DNA of 64,000 nt from NCBI RefSeq assembly GCF_905332535.1, contig NZ_CAJOCF010000001.1, positions 434,001 to 498,000 on the forward strand, written 5' to 3'. The notes under the pieces were generated by a model. It was given only the letters and a program-made list of their open reading frames with translations, was not told where the DNA came from and did not search any database. This DNA comes from Latilactobacillus fragifolii. GTDB taxonomy: Bacteria > Bacillota > Bacilli > Lactobacillales > Lactobacillaceae. This document shows positions 44,352-55,185 of this stretch, piece by piece; positions within the stretch are counted from its first letter, which is position 1, and every line of letters begins with the position of its first letter. Both the position numbers and the translations under genes were made by a program.

Positions 44352-45260
44352 TTAATCTTGCTTCTCATCATCTGTAATTGGGGCAATGTCAGCTTGCCCT
44401 TTTTCAGTTAACCGCGTTAGGCCCTCTGCCTGGGTAATTAAGCCATTTTTCATTAATCGCCCTAATGCCCGTTTGAAACTACCTTTACTAATCCCAAAGT
44501 AACGCTTAATTGCTTCTGGATCGCTCCGATCAGTGTACGGCATCGCATAATCGGGTTGCCGTTTTAAAACAGCCATAATCATTTCAGCGTCGTCCCCAAT
44601 TTCTTCGTATGCCCGCGGTTTCAAACTAACATTCAAGCTACCTTCAGGACGCACACCAATGACCCGCCCTTTAACTTGTTGCCCTAAACGTGGTTCTGCT
44701 TCACGTTCAGAAGGGTGAATGAACCCAATGTAAAAGTCATCCGTTAAAATAAACGTTCCAGCTAGCTTCAAACGATAAACCGTCCCCATCACGTCTTGAT
44801 TCTTCATTTCTGGTTTGGCACCTTTTGAAATTGATCGGAAGATGCTTTCATCAGCCAACTGACCCCACATCCGTCCTTTTTGATCGACTTCAATGGCAAT
44901 CATTAAGCGATCGCCGGGTTTGGGCCATAATTTCGTAATGCTTGGTAAAATATCCAGTGACACGACGATGTCCTTATCTGGCAAACCAATGTTGACGAAA
45001 ACGCCTAAATCGCGACGCGTTTCAACCACTTCACCAAAGGCATAATGCCCCACGCGTGACTTAGGAATAAACGTTGACAAAACCAATTCTCGACTTGAGT
45101 TTTCGTAAGCAAAGCCAGTGACCGTTTCACCGATTGTAATTTCTTGTTCTAAATGCTCTTTCTTTAACGCAAATGTCACGCCGTCTTTTTGGACAAAGAA
45201 GGCTGTTTCATTTTCATCTGTTACTAAGCAAGTAATCACTTGCCCGATTAGTTCATTCAT
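44352..45260 (-). CDS. cvfB: S1 RNA-binding protein CvfB
   Basis: 302 residues with three S1-like domains in the first two thirds (ELIGQVITCLVTDENETAFFV, GHYAFGEVVETRRDLGVFVN, DVMGTVYRLKLAGTFILTDD) and a C-terminal winged helix (YFGISKGSFKRALGRLMKNGLI). This is the YitL/CvfB architecture, an RNA-binding regulator of virulence genes in Staphylococcus. The target here is unknown. AGAGGTC precedes ATG. Confidence 0.88.
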   Translation of the reverse strand: MNELIGQVITCLVTDENETAFFVQKDGVTFALKKEHLEQEITIGETVTGFAYENSSRELVLSTFIPKSRVGHYAFGEVVETRRDLGVFVNIGLPDKDIVVSLDILPSITKLWPKPGDRLMIAIEVDQKGRMWGQLADESIFRSISKGAKPEMKNQDVMGTVYRLKLAGTFILTDDFYIGFIHPSEREAEPRLGQQVKGRVIGVRPEGSLNVSLKPRAYEEIGDDAEMIMAVLKRQPDYAMPYTDRSDPEAIKRYFGISKGSFKRALGRLMKNGLITQAEGLTRLTEKGQADIAPITDDEKQD

Positions 45261-45285
45261 AGTTGACCTCTTTTATTCTTATTCA

Positions 45286-45747
45286 TTAATGAATTGGTAC
45301 TAAATTAAAAACCGTTAAAATGGTATAGGTAATCCCTGCTGCAATTACGGGACCAGCCGCAATGCCTTTTAGAAAAACAACGCCCATGATGGTGCCAAAA
45401 ATCAAGGCCACTGTCATCTCAGGACTAGCAGCTAATAACCCCACGCCCTTTGCTGATAGCACAGCGACTAGCACGCCACACCCAACTGCAATAAAACCTG
45501 CCGGTGTTTTAAAGGCATTTATTAAATCTTTAATCCCAATTTGGCCAGTTGCAATTGGGACCAAGATTGCCACCGAGATGACTGTCACCCCCCAATTAAT
45601 GCCTTTAGCTTGAATTACGGGCAGTACCTTATTTGAAATTGGGAATATCTTTACTATTAAAACAACCGCGGTCGCAATGACTAAAGATTGATTTTTCGCT
45701 AACAACGCGACGATTAAAATCGCTACTAAAAATAACCAACTTTCCAT
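45286..45747 (-). CDS. DUF441 family membrane protein (YtwI-like)
   Basis: 153 residues with about four to five hydrophobic segments ([63 protein letters not shown], ending [14 protein letters not shown]). It matches DUF441, found near pyk in Bacillus (ytwI) as here. Function unknown. ATG at 45747 with a GGAGG site; the four-codon longer frame is unlikely. A CodY-box-like palindrome lies about 60 bases upstream. Confidence 0.82.
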   Translation of the reverse strand: MESWLFLVAILIVALLAKNQSLVIATAVVLIVKIFPISNKVLPVIQAKGINWGVTVISVAILVPIATGQIGIKDLINAFKTPAGFIAVGCGVLVAVLSAKGVGLLAASPEMTVALIFGTIMGVVFLKGIAAGPVIAAGITYTILTVFNLVPIH

Positions 45748-45803
45748 GTAAACCTCCAATAAAGTCTCCCTACCATTGTACCGATAAATGAACGACTTGT
45801 CAG

Positions 45804-45818
45804 TATTTTCAGAAAAGT
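45804..45818. promoter_or_regulatory. CodY-box-like palindrome upstream of the DUF441 gene
   Basis: TATTTTCAGAAAAGT matches the CodY consensus AATTTTCWGAAAATT at 13 of 15 positions. It shares the 11-base core TTTTCAGAAAA with a second site upstream of pfkA. Whether this organism has CodY is not shown by the window. Confidence 0.3.
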
Positions 45819-45853
45819 AATTTATGATTCTTACTTTTAGATTCTTTTTAAAA

Positions 45854-45882
45854 CAAAAAAAGCCCCCTCTTTTGGAGGGGGC
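45854..45882 (-). terminator. terminator of the pfkA-pyk operon
   Basis: GCCCCCTC-CAAAA-GAGGGGGC followed by TTTTTTTG on the minus strand. It is the most GC-rich terminator in the window. Confidence 0.95.
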
Positions 45883-45884
45883 CG

Positions 45885-45912
45885 CCTTTAATCATTCACA
45901 AATGATTAAAGG
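45885..45912 (-). other. second hairpin spanning the pyk stop codon
   Basis: CTTTAATCATT-TGTG-AATGATTAAAG, 11 perfect pairs; the pyk TAA lies inside the 5' arm. It precedes the GC-rich terminator by two bases. It could protect the mRNA 3' end or affect termination of translation. Confidence 0.6.
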
Positions 45913-47666
45913 GCGTTGGTAGCACCGCGGTAAACAATACCACGACGTGAATCAACAGTTACAACTTCACCATCTTTGATAGATTCTGTTGCGTCTTTAG
46001 CACCAACAACAACTGGGATACCCATTGCGATACCAACAACAGCAGCGTGTGATGTTAAACCACCGTTTTCAACAACGATTGCACTTGATTTTTCGATTGC
46101 TGGTAAGTAATCTTTGTCAGTTGATTTAACCACTAAGATCCCACCATCAATTGCTTTTTCAGCAGCTTCTTTAGCATTTGAAGCAACAACTGCCTTGCCA
46201 ACGATTGTTTCATCGCCAACACCTTGACCTTGGGTTAATTTTGAACCAATTAATTGGATCTTCATAACGTTTGTTGTGCCACGTTCACCAACAGGAACAC
46301 CAGCAGTAATCAAGATGAGGTCGCCTTCTTTAGCAAAACCGTGTTCTTGAGCTGTTTGAGTAGCCAAGTTGAACATATCATCTGTATTAGCAGGTTTCTT
46401 AGCCATAACTGGGTAAACACCGTAGTTAATTGTTAAACCACGACGAGTCCGTTCGTCAAATGTAACAGCCAAGATATCGGCTTGTGGACGGTATTTAGAA
46501 ATCATGCGAGCTGTAGAGCCTGATTCTGTAGCAGCAACGATTGTCTTAATCCCTAAGTTGCGTGCAGTATGTGCAACAGCTTGGCCAATTGATTCTGTCA
46601 AGTTCGTCTTGCTGTATGCTTTCAATGCATATGCATCACGGTCTGTTAATGATTTTTCTGTTCTTTCATCAATACGGGCCATTGTTGCAACAGCTTCTAC
46701 TGGATAGTCACCGTTAGCACTTTCACCTGAGAGCATTGTTGCGTCAGTCCCATCAATAACAGCGTTCGCAACGTCGTTAACTTCAGCACGTGTTGGACGT
46801 GGATTTTCTTGCATTGAGTCCAACATTTGGGTTGCTGTGATAACTGGTTTACCGATTGCATTACATTTCTTAATTAAGCTCTTTTGTACAAAAGGAACGT
46901 TTTCAAATGGAATTTCAACACCCATGTCACCACGAGCGATCATTAAACCATCGGAAACTTTCATGATATCGTCAATGTTGTCGATACCTTCTTGTGATTC
47001 AATCTTAGGGAAGATTTGAACGTGTTCCATATGTTTTTCTTCTAATAATTCACGGATATCTAAAACATCTTGAGGTTTACGAACAAAACTTGCAGCGATG
47101 AAGTTGATATCGTGATCTAAGCCAAAACGAATGTCGCTAGCATCTTTTTCTGTGATACCAGGTAAGTTAATTGAAACACCAGGTGCGTTAACCCCTTTAC
47201 GTGAGCCAACCATCCCATCGTTTTGAACTTCAGTAACAAGTTCTTTGTTTGCTTCGTCTTTTTCAATAATTTTAAGATCCACTAAACCATCATCGATTAA
47301 AACGTGTCCGCCGACATGTGTGTCATCGTATAGACCTGGGTAAGTAACAGCGATTTTTTCAGGTGTCCCTTCAAGGGTATCATCCATTGAAATACGCACC
47401 ACTTCACCAGTGTGTAATTCAAATTTCTTACCTTGTTGAACAGTTGTCCGGATTTCAGCACCCTTTGTATCTAACATGATACCAACTGTTTTACCAGTTA
47501 ATTTTTCAGCTTCGTGAACCATGTTCATCCGGCTCAAATGTTCTTCATGATCACCATGTGAGAAGTTAAAGCGGAATACATTAGCACCTGCTTCGATTAA
47601 TTTTGCAATAGTTTCAACATTGTTACTTGCGGGTCCAAGTGTACTTACGATTTTGGTTTTCTTCAT
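45906..47666 (-). CDS. pyk: pyruvate kinase with C-terminal PEP-utiliser domain
   Basis: Last ATP-forming step of glycolysis. It has 586 residues: the normal kinase body (about 1-473, with KIVSTLGPAS, MLDTKGAEIRT, MIARGDMGVEIPFE and TATQMLDSM) plus an extra domain (about 480-586) with GGLTSHAAVVG, His540, as in PEP-synthase and PtsI swivelling domains. This extension is typical of Bacillus and Lactobacillus enzymes. AAAGGAGAG precedes ATG. It follows pfkA by 80 bases in one operon. Confidence 0.97.
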   Translation of the reverse strand: MKKTKIVSTLGPASNNVETIAKLIEAGANVFRFNFSHGDHEEHLSRMNMVHEAEKLTGKTVGIMLDTKGAEIRTTVQQGKKFELHTGEVVRISMDDTLEGTPEKIAVTYPGLYDDTHVGGHVLIDDGLVDLKIIEKDEANKELVTEVQNDGMVGSRKGVNAPGVSINLPGITEKDASDIRFGLDHDINFIAASFVRKPQDVLDIRELLEEKHMEHVQIFPKIESQEGIDNIDDIMKVSDGLMIARGDMGVEIPFENVPFVQKSLIKKCNAIGKPVITATQMLDSMQENPRPTRAEVNDVANAVIDGTDATMLSGESANGDYPVEAVATMARIDERTEKSLTDRDAYALKAYSKTNLTESIGQAVAHTARNLGIKTIVAATESGSTARMISKYRPQADILAVTFDERTRRGLTINYGVYPVMAKKPANTDDMFNLATQTAQEHGFAKEGDLILITAGVPVGERGTTNVMKIQLIGSKLTQGQGVGDETIVGKAVVASNAKEAAEKAIDGGILVVKSTDKDYLPAIEKSSAIVVENGGLTSHAAVVGIAMGIPVVVGAKDATESIKDGEVVTVDSRRGIVYRGATNAL

Positions 47667-47746
47667 AAGTGGAATCTCTCCTTTTATGTCTATTTTTTAA
47701 AAGACTTTTCAGTCATTTTAACAATTTTATCTATGAAACGATGAAT

Positions 47747-48769
<1,023 letters not shown>

Positions 48770-48774
48770 TTATC

Positions 48775-48789
48775 ACTTTTCAGAAAATA
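48775..48789. promoter_or_regulatory. CodY-box-like palindrome in the pfkA promoter
   Basis: ACTTTTCAGAAAATA matches AATTTTCWGAAAATT at 13 of 15 positions. It abuts the best -10 candidate (GATAAT, extended TGATAATAT on the minus strand), so a bound protein would compete with polymerase. Identity of the binder is inferred only. Confidence 0.35.
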
Positions 48790-48799
48790 AGTCTTGTCT

Positions 48800-48819
48800 T
48801 TTGCGAAGATTTTCGCAAA
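48800..48819. promoter_or_regulatory. 20-base palindrome upstream of pfkA
   Basis: TTTGCGAA-N4-TTCGCAAA, perfect 8-base arms, 16 bases beyond the dnaE stop and upstream of the pfkA -10. There is no U-tract, so it does not look like a dnaE terminator. It could be an operator for a glycolytic regulator; it does not fit the cre consensus well. Confidence 0.5.
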
Positions 48820-48834
48820 GATAGCGCAATTTAT

Positions 48835-51800
48835 TTATTGGTCAACCCCTTTTAAAATCACATTGCCCGTCCCTAAAAGGTTTGTAAGCGCAGTTGTTAG
48901 TTTTTCATTGCTTGCAACCCAATAGCGCTCGTTCAATAGAATTGACTGTTTATCGGCTGCCTTATACAAAATAACTGGCGTTGTCCCCCGATTTGCTTGT
49001 AACAATTGATACATTTGTTGTTGTACCTGACTCGTCAACGCCGTTTGAACCCGTAAATACAGGGTCGCCTTTGGGAGTGCCTTTTGCGCATCTTGTGCCA
49101 ATTGAATCTGGTTAGCAACCACTTGCAAATCACGGCGTTGCTCAACTTTCCCAGCAACAAAAACGACTTGCCCGGTTTGTAACCATTCGCTAACTCGCTG
49201 GTAGATGCTTGCAAAGAGTGTCACACTAATTTCACCGGTTGCATCTTGCCCCGTTACAAACGCCATTTGGTCCCCCCGTTTAGTCCGAATTACTTTAATT
49301 CGGCGAACGAATAGGACCAAATGGACCGATTGCTCGGCGGATAAATCACTGATATCGGGTACATGGTAATGTTGACGCACACGATCGTATTTTTCAACCG
49401 GGTGCCCCGAAACATACGCCCCCAGATATTCAGCTTCTTTATCTAGCCGTTCGGTTAAGGTTAAATTCGAAACGGCCCGTTCTTTCGGCGCTAATACAGC
49501 AAATAAATCGACGTTATTCCCCGACAGCTTCACACTATCAAGTAGGTCGGCTAAGTTGGCTAACAGTGCATTGCGATTAGGATTAAACTGATCGAATGCG
49601 CCACTATAAATCAAGGCTTCTAATGCCTCTTGCTTAAGGAATTTAGAATCCATTCGCTGCAAAAAAGTCAACAACGATTTAAACGGCCCGTTGGTTGTCC
49701 GCTCCTGAATAATGGCCGCCACAAAATCACGACGGACTTTCTTAATGCTAAAGAGACCGAAAATAATCCCCGAATCAACTAATTTAAAGTAGCTTTGACT
49801 ACGGTTAACATCCGGCGGCCACACTTTAAGCTGGCGTTTTTTAGCCTCTGCTAGATAAGTTTTCGTCTTCGCCGGATTATTCAAAACGGCATTTAATAAA
49901 GCTGCAAAAAAGGCTGCCGGATAATGAACCTTCAAATAAGCCAACCAAAAAGCAATTTTACTGTAAGCAACAGCGTGTGAGCGATTAAATCCGTAGTTAG
50001 CAAACCGTTCAATATAATCATAAACCGTTGTGGCAGCGGCCTCTGTGTGGCCTCGTTCGAGCGCACCTTGAATAAACTGCGTCCGACTAGCATCAATTAC
50101 CGCTTTTTTCTTCTTACTCATTGCTCGCCGCAATAAGTCGGCTTCGCCTAAGCTAAAGCCCCCCATCTTGGACGCGGCCTGCATAACTTGTTCTTGATAG
50201 ACTAAGATGCCGTACGTTGGTGCTAATATATCGGCTAATGACTCGTCCGGATAAGTGACAGGTTCTTGACCACTTTTACGAGCAATAAACACGTCAATGT
50301 TTTCCATTGGACCGGGCCGATACAAGGCATCTGTCGCCACAACGTCTTCAAATGAACTCGGCGCCAGACGTCGCAAAACATTCTTAATGCCTGGTGATTC
50401 AAATTGAAAAATACCATTAGTATCACCTTGTTGAAATAGAGCAAGTGTTTTAGGATCATCCAATGGAATGGCGTGCGGGTCAAACGGCTGGCCAGTTTGC
50501 TGGCCAACTAACTTCACGATATTGGCGAGAATCCCTAAATTACGTAACCCTAAAAAGTCAATCTTCAATAGGCCAAGTTCTTCCACATTCCCCATCGGTA
50601 ATTGCGTGAGTTCAATCTCTTCACCACCACTTTGTAAGGCAACCGTATCGGTTAAGGGGGCTTGGCTCAACACAATTCCCGCCGCATGCGTTGAATAGTG
50701 TCGCGGTAATCCTTCGAGTTTCTGAGCGGTCTCGAATAATAACCGGTTTCTAGTGGAATCAGCCACCAAATTCTTTAAAGGTTGTGATTGTTGATAAGCT
50801 TCTTTTAACGTGATTTTAAGCACATCTGGAATCGCCTTAGCCCAATCATTCATTTCAAACTGACTTAAACCAAATACCCGCCCCACGTCACGTAACGCCA
50901 TTTTAGCCGCAAGCGTTCCAAAGGTAATAATTTGTGCCATATGATTACGACCATATTTATGATAGACATATGCTAACACTTCATCGCGGCGATTGTCTGG
51001 GATATCTAAATCAATATCGGGCATATTCGCCCGATTAGGGTTCAAAAAACGTTCAAACAGTAATTGATATTGAATCGGATCCACATCAGTAATCATCAGC
51101 GCATAGGCCACCAACGACCCGGCAGCAGAGCCCCGACCCGGGCCCGTCATAATATGTTGTTCATGGGCATAACGCATCACATCGGCAACGATTAAAAAAT
51201 AATCGGCAAAGCCCATCTCGTTGATAATCTGCAATTCATACCGCAAGCGTTCCTGATACTGTCGTGGAATCGCTTGATTGACAAAGCGTGCTTGTAAGCC
51301 TTGTTGACTCAGTTGTTCTAGATAAGCCGCTGCCGACTCTTGATGCGGTGTTTTAAACCGTGGTAGTTGAGCTCGCTTGAAAGGCAACTCAACTTGGCAT
51401 AGTTGGGCAATCTTATCCGTATTTCGCACAGCTTCAGCCAACTGCAATGCTTCAAATTCGGCTGTAATTTGATCAGCCGTTTGCAAGTAATAACCACCTG
51501 AGGTCGTTTGATCCCCATCACGGAAATTGACTTGCGTACCGGCTTTAATATGTTGTAACACTTGCACTGAAAAAGCGTCATCTGGTTCTAAATAGCGCAC
51601 ATCACCTAATGCAACCAATGGGATTGCCGTCGCCTGACTCAACGCCATTAAACAACGCCGTTGGGGAGCTGCTGCTTGCTTAGCACTGATTCCTAAATAC
51701 AAGCTATCCGGATCAACAGCTGCCTGGAGTTGCGTCAAATATGTCATTGCCGAATCCTCTGCTTGTAAAAGTAAGCGGACTAGTTCACCATCTTGGGCCG

Positions 51801-52173
51801 GCGTAATGACCACTAAGTGGCTTAACCACTGCGTGATAGCGGTAAATGAAACCAAATCAGTTTGAGTCATAATCTTCGAAGAAAGCTTCAGAATATTTTG
51901 ATAACCAACGAAATCTTTCGCTAAGACAATGAGCGGAAAGCGCTCATCCGCTTGAAGCAGTCCACCAATTTCAAGCGTCAAACCTAAGATTGGCTGTAAC
52001 TTAGCCGCCTTAGCCGCCTTATAAAAATCAACCAACCCATAAGTGACATTTTTATCCGTCAGCGCAATACTGCGGTAGCCACGTGCCTTAGCACGTTCAA
52101 TTAATGCATCAATTCTAGTGGTACTTTCCAAGAGCGTATAGGTACTCTTAACCTGTAGTTGAACAAATGGCAA
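48835..52173 (-). CDS. dnaE: DNA polymerase III alpha subunit DnaE
   Basis: Replicative or error-prone DnaE-type polymerase of 1112 residues. It has the N-terminal PHP domain (LQVKSTYTLLESTTRIDAL, ALTDKNVTYGLVDFYKAAK), the palm with GPGRGSAAGSLVAYAL and PDIDLDIPDNRRDEVL (the PDIDLD acidic motif), helix-hairpin-helix motifs, and a C-terminal OB fold (GDQMAFVTGQDATGEISVTLF). In Firmicutes it works beside PolC, mainly starting lagging-strand pieces. Start TTG with AAGGGG six bases upstream. There is no intervening sequence. Confidence 0.95.
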   Translation of the reverse strand: MPFVQLQVKSTYTLLESTTRIDALIERAKARGYRSIALTDKNVTYGLVDFYKAAKAAKLQPILGLTLEIGGLLQADERFPLIVLAKDFVGYQNILKLSSKIMTQTDLVSFTAITQWLSHLVVITPAQDGELVRLLLQAEDSAMTYLTQLQAAVDPDSLYLGISAKQAAAPQRRCLMALSQATAIPLVALGDVRYLEPDDAFSVQVLQHIKAGTQVNFRDGDQTTSGGYYLQTADQITAEFEALQLAEAVRNTDKIAQLCQVELPFKRAQLPRFKTPHQESAAAYLEQLSQQGLQARFVNQAIPRQYQERLRYELQIINEMGFADYFLIVADVMRYAHEQHIMTGPGRGSAAGSLVAYALMITDVDPIQYQLLFERFLNPNRANMPDIDLDIPDNRRDEVLAYVYHKYGRNHMAQIITFGTLAAKMALRDVGRVFGLSQFEMNDWAKAIPDVLKITLKEAYQQSQPLKNLVADSTRNRLLFETAQKLEGLPRHYSTHAAGIVLSQAPLTDTVALQSGGEEIELTQLPMGNVEELGLLKIDFLGLRNLGILANIVKLVGQQTGQPFDPHAIPLDDPKTLALFQQGDTNGIFQFESPGIKNVLRRLAPSSFEDVVATDALYRPGPMENIDVFIARKSGQEPVTYPDESLADILAPTYGILVYQEQVMQAASKMGGFSLGEADLLRRAMSKKKKAVIDASRTQFIQGALERGHTEAAATTVYDYIERFANYGFNRSHAVAYSKIAFWLAYLKVHYPAAFFAALLNAVLNNPAKTKTYLAEAKKRQLKVWPPDVNRSQSYFKLVDSGIIFGLFSIKKVRRDFVAAIIQERTTNGPFKSLLTFLQRMDSKFLKQEALEALIYSGAFDQFNPNRNALLANLADLLDSVKLSGNNVDLFAVLAPKERAVSNLTLTERLDKEAEYLGAYVSGHPVEKYDRVRQHYHVPDISDLSAEQSVHLVLFVRRIKVIRTKRGDQMAFVTGQDATGEISVTLFASIYQRVSEWLQTGQVVFVAGKVEQRRDLQVVANQIQLAQDAQKALPKATLYLRVQTALTSQVQQQMYQLLQANRGTTPVILYKAADKQSILLNERYWVASNEKLTTALTNLLGTGNVILKGVDQ

Positions 52174-52294
52174 GCAACGCCCCTTCTTTCTTCGTTAATT
52201 CGATTACCTTTAGTATAACAAATTATTTCAAATGATTCTCTTTGGAAAACGTGTTACAATATCATAGAACTGAATCAAAGAAAGAAGGCCAACT

Positions 52295-52471
52295 ATGAAA
52301 TACGTCATGAATCTACTTTGGACATTGATTTTTGGGTTTGTCATTGGATTTATTGGTTCTAAACTAACGAAAACCGGCTTTAATATTCAAACAACCGTCA
52401 TCGTCTCGGTTATCTTTGGACTTTTGCTCAACTTTTTACCCCTTGTATTACCAAAAGATCCAGCTAAATAA
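52295..52471 (+). CDS. YjzD family small membrane protein (DUF2929)
   Basis: 58 residues, starting MKYVMNLLWTLIFGFVIGFI; two hydrophobic segments (about 5-21 and 34-51) and a short charged tail PKDPAK. It matches DUF2929/YjzD, for which no biochemical role is established. AAAGAAGG precedes the ATG, and a strong terminator follows. It is a plus-strand gene, divergent from dnaE. Confidence 0.8.
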   Translation: MKYVMNLLWTLIFGFVIGFIGSKLTKTGFNIQTTVIVSVIFGLLLNFLPLVLPKDPAK

Positions 52472-52477
52472 ATACCG

Positions 52478-52511
52478 AAAAGGGCCGCAACAAAAAGTTG
52501 CGGCCCTTTTT
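52478..52511. terminator. bidirectional terminator between yjzD and the lipoprotein gene
   Basis: AAAAGGGCCGCAAC-AAAAA-GTTGCGGCCCTTTTT, 14 perfect pairs with T runs on both strands, serving two convergent genes. Confidence 0.95.
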
Positions 52512-52518
52512 GGATGCT

Positions 52519-53394
52519 TTATTTGGTAATGTAAATATACAAATCGCTTGTTGAAAAGCCGGTATTGAACTTCACCCCATTTGATTCGATGGTCTTCATC
52601 GTCGTTTGACTACCTTTTTTATTTTTCTTCGTATAATCACTGAATTCAGACATCACTTTTTGGGAATCAGCACCTGTTGCTTGAGCTATCAGTGCAAAAC
52701 TGGTCCCAAAATCTTTAAGCGCTGCTTTGTCCTTCAATGCTTTAACCGGTGTAATGAGCGTCATCCCCATCACATCTTGATTATCAACAGAGCCGCGGAT
52801 TGTCACATGCTTTGTTGCAACCCATTCAGTAACCCCATTTTTAGGGGTCGTCGGCAGCAATTGATCTTTTTGAGACTGTTGAGCCTTTTGCATGGCTGCT
52901 TGCACTTCTTGTTGACTCTGCTTAAGCGCCATCAAATCAGCTGGTGCCAGTTGGCCGGCTTTGGCTGCGGCTGCTTGCTTTTGCAATTCTTGGGCTTTAG
53001 TTTGGTCAGTTTTAGATAATGCCATCCCAATTAAGGCTTGGTTGTATTGTGTTGCAATCTTAGCATATTGACCAACTGACTTGCTAGCTGCAATCGATAC
53101 CTTCTTTTGAACCGTTTTACCGTTTGCTTTAGCTTGCACGGTTACCGTTTGTTTGTTAGTCGTTGTTGGTACTTGAATCACATAAGTCCCATCTTTGACC
53201 GTCGCTTTTTGAAAATGGTTATTATTAACCCGGTATTTTAAATCTGCTTTCTTTGTTGTCGAACCTTTTACGACTGCCACCATGCCATTTTGGCGATAGT
53301 TTGTTTTAGTTGTTGTCAATTTGGTCGACCCACAACCAGCCAGTAGACTGATTAACCCTAAGCTAGTCACTAAGCCAACAATTGTTTTTTTCAT
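52519..53394 (-). CDS. secreted lipoprotein of unknown function
   Basis: 291 residues. The N-terminus is a lipoprotein signal with lipobox LLAGC (Cys21 lipidated). A lysine/threonine-rich beta region (about 25-110) is followed by an Ala/Gln/Lys helical stretch (about 115-190, coiled-coil-like) and a C-terminal domain with GVTEWVATKHVTIRGSV. I do not recognise the family. It should be anchored on the outer face of the membrane. AAAAGGTG precedes the ATG. It is monocistronic; yjeM lies upstream on the same strand. Confidence 0.82.
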   Translation of the reverse strand: MKKTIVGLVTSLGLISLLAGCGSTKLTTTKTNYRQNGMVAVVKGSTTKKADLKYRVNNNHFQKATVKDGTYVIQVPTTTNKQTVTVQAKANGKTVQKKVSIAASKSVGQYAKIATQYNQALIGMALSKTDQTKAQELQKQAAAAKAGQLAPADLMALKQSQQEVQAAMQKAQQSQKDQLLPTTPKNGVTEWVATKHVTIRGSVDNQDVMGMTLITPVKALKDKAALKDFGTSFALIAQATGADSQKVMSEFSDYTKKNKKGSQTTMKTIESNGVKFNTGFSTSDLYIYITK

Positions 53395-53541
53395 ATTCGT
53401 CACCTTTTCATTGAAATTTAACTCGTTGAAATCTTAGCTTAACCCTTTTAGAATCACAATTCAAGCTAAAACGACGAAGTGTCACATTTTTTAAGCCCCA
53501 TTAAAAAAGAGCGCCCACTTAATAGCCGCTCTTTTAAACAC

Positions 53542-55074
53542 TTATTTTAAACTTGTTTTCTTTTCATAACGGTTAAACATATATAATGCAACAATTGTGA
53601 AGAAAATTGGGCCAGCAACTGACCAAATTGTTTGACTTAAATTACCGTCAATTGCCGGTTGAATAATCGTAAAGACGTTCGCAAAACCGACTGTAAACAT
53701 GACCATGCAGACACAGAATTTATAGAAGGTCTTGCCCTTATAAATGGTAAATGGTTTTTCGATACTTTCGTCCTTTTTGAAGCCAAAGTATGAGTAAGCC
53801 ACAAACATGTATGGTAACGTCATTGAAACGTTCGTCATCGCCGTTAAGATGTCGAAGAACTTAGCAGCACTCTTACCACCAAAAGCAACAAATGCAATAA
53901 TGACAATGACGATTGCAGCTTGCACTTTCATGGCATTGACTGGCATGTTATTACTATTTTTCTTAGTAAATGACTTAGGCCAAAAGGCAGCAGGGGTCCC
54001 TTCGATAATTGTTTTTAATGGCGAGAAAATAATCGTAAAGAAAGCGCCACTAAGTGCTAAGAACATTGAAAGTCCCATGTAACGACTGAGCCAAATCCCA
54101 ACTTGAATAGCAGCATGTTGACTTAAATGCATTGCTAGCCCTAATTGGTAACCCATGTTGTTCATGGCAATATAAGCAACGTTCCCCAAAGTAACCGTTG
54201 CATTTGATTCCGTTGCTTTGGCGAAACCACCACCATCGGTAAAGACAAATTTCCAATTTGTGAAAGTCCCCATCATAAAAATCCCAATGGCATAGCCGAC
54301 CACAATAACAACCGCTGAAATGGCTAACCCTTTTGGAAAGTTAACCTTAGCATTTTCGGTCTCATCAACTAATCCACCAACAACTTCAAGCCCACCATAA
54401 GCAAAAATGGCAAATACAACGAAACTAAAGACTTGAATCATTGAGGTATAACTTTGATTTGGTGATTGGAAAAATGCGTGTGCTGTAACCGGTTGTGCCA
54501 TGACACCTTTATTTAACACAAGGATTAATAAACCACCCAAGAATAAGATTACGTTAATTAACGTAATGGCTGAACCACCGATACTAGTGATTCTCTTGAT
54601 TTTATCAAGTCCTTTTGACGTGACAAAGGTAATGACAATAATCCAAATAATAGCTAAAATCCCGAGTGTTTGTACCCCGTTTGTCAAACCAAAGATTGAC
54701 CATTCTTGTGTTTTATCAACCCCAAAAATGGCATTTGATAATGGAATCCAGATTCCGTTGCCGACATTCACCATCCAAATAATGTACGAAGCAAACCACA
54801 TGAATGTCCCGACAAAAGCAAATTTAGCATTGACGGATCGCTCCATCCAAGAATAAATGCCCCCTTTTGCTTCACCAAAGGCCGCTCCCATTTCTCCAAG
54901 CATAAATGCATAAGGAATAAAGAAGGTAACAGCTGCTAAAACATACCAAAAAATTGATGCATATCCCATCAGGTAAAACGCCCGTGGGATATTCGTAAAT
55001 CCAAAGACTGACGTAAAGACCATTAAAATAAGCGCACCGAGCGTTAACTTATTCGTCTTCTTCTTTTCTGCCAC
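53542..55074 (-). CDS. yjeM: APC-superfamily amino-acid transporter, YjeM-like
   Basis: 510-residue integral membrane protein with about 12 hydrophobic segments. The sequence follows the YjeM group closely (FTSVFGFTNIPRAFYLMGY, GGIYSWMERSV, FVVFAIFAYGGLEVVGGLVD, SPLKTIIEGTPAAFWP, NVFTIIQPAIDG), within the glutamate:GABA antiporter-like subfamily. It probably exchanges amino acids; the substrate is not known from sequence, and no decarboxylase lies next to it. GTG start with GGTGG upstream. The upstream region contains a 12-base palindrome (TTTGTTAACAAA) and a hairpin. Confidence 0.87.
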   Translation of the reverse strand: MAEKKKTNKLTLGALILMVFTSVFGFTNIPRAFYLMGYASIFWYVLAAVTFFIPYAFMLGEMGAAFGEAKGGIYSWMERSVNAKFAFVGTFMWFASYIIWMVNVGNGIWIPLSNAIFGVDKTQEWSIFGLTNGVQTLGILAIIWIIVITFVTSKGLDKIKRITSIGGSAITLINVILFLGGLLILVLNKGVMAQPVTAHAFFQSPNQSYTSMIQVFSFVVFAIFAYGGLEVVGGLVDETENAKVNFPKGLAISAVVIVVGYAIGIFMMGTFTNWKFVFTDGGGFAKATESNATVTLGNVAYIAMNNMGYQLGLAMHLSQHAAIQVGIWLSRYMGLSMFLALSGAFFTIIFSPLKTIIEGTPAAFWPKSFTKKNSNNMPVNAMKVQAAIVIVIIAFVAFGGKSAAKFFDILTAMTNVSMTLPYMFVAYSYFGFKKDESIEKPFTIYKGKTFYKFCVCMVMFTVGFANVFTIIQPAIDGNLSQTIWSVAGPIFFTIVALYMFNRYEKKTSLK

Positions 55075-55185
55075 CTAAACCACCGCTTTCATTTTTTCTT
55101 CAGACTTGATCACAATGATTAATCTGCTGAATAAAAATTAGCCCATTAACATTTGTTAACAAACTAATTAATTATCCTATATTTT

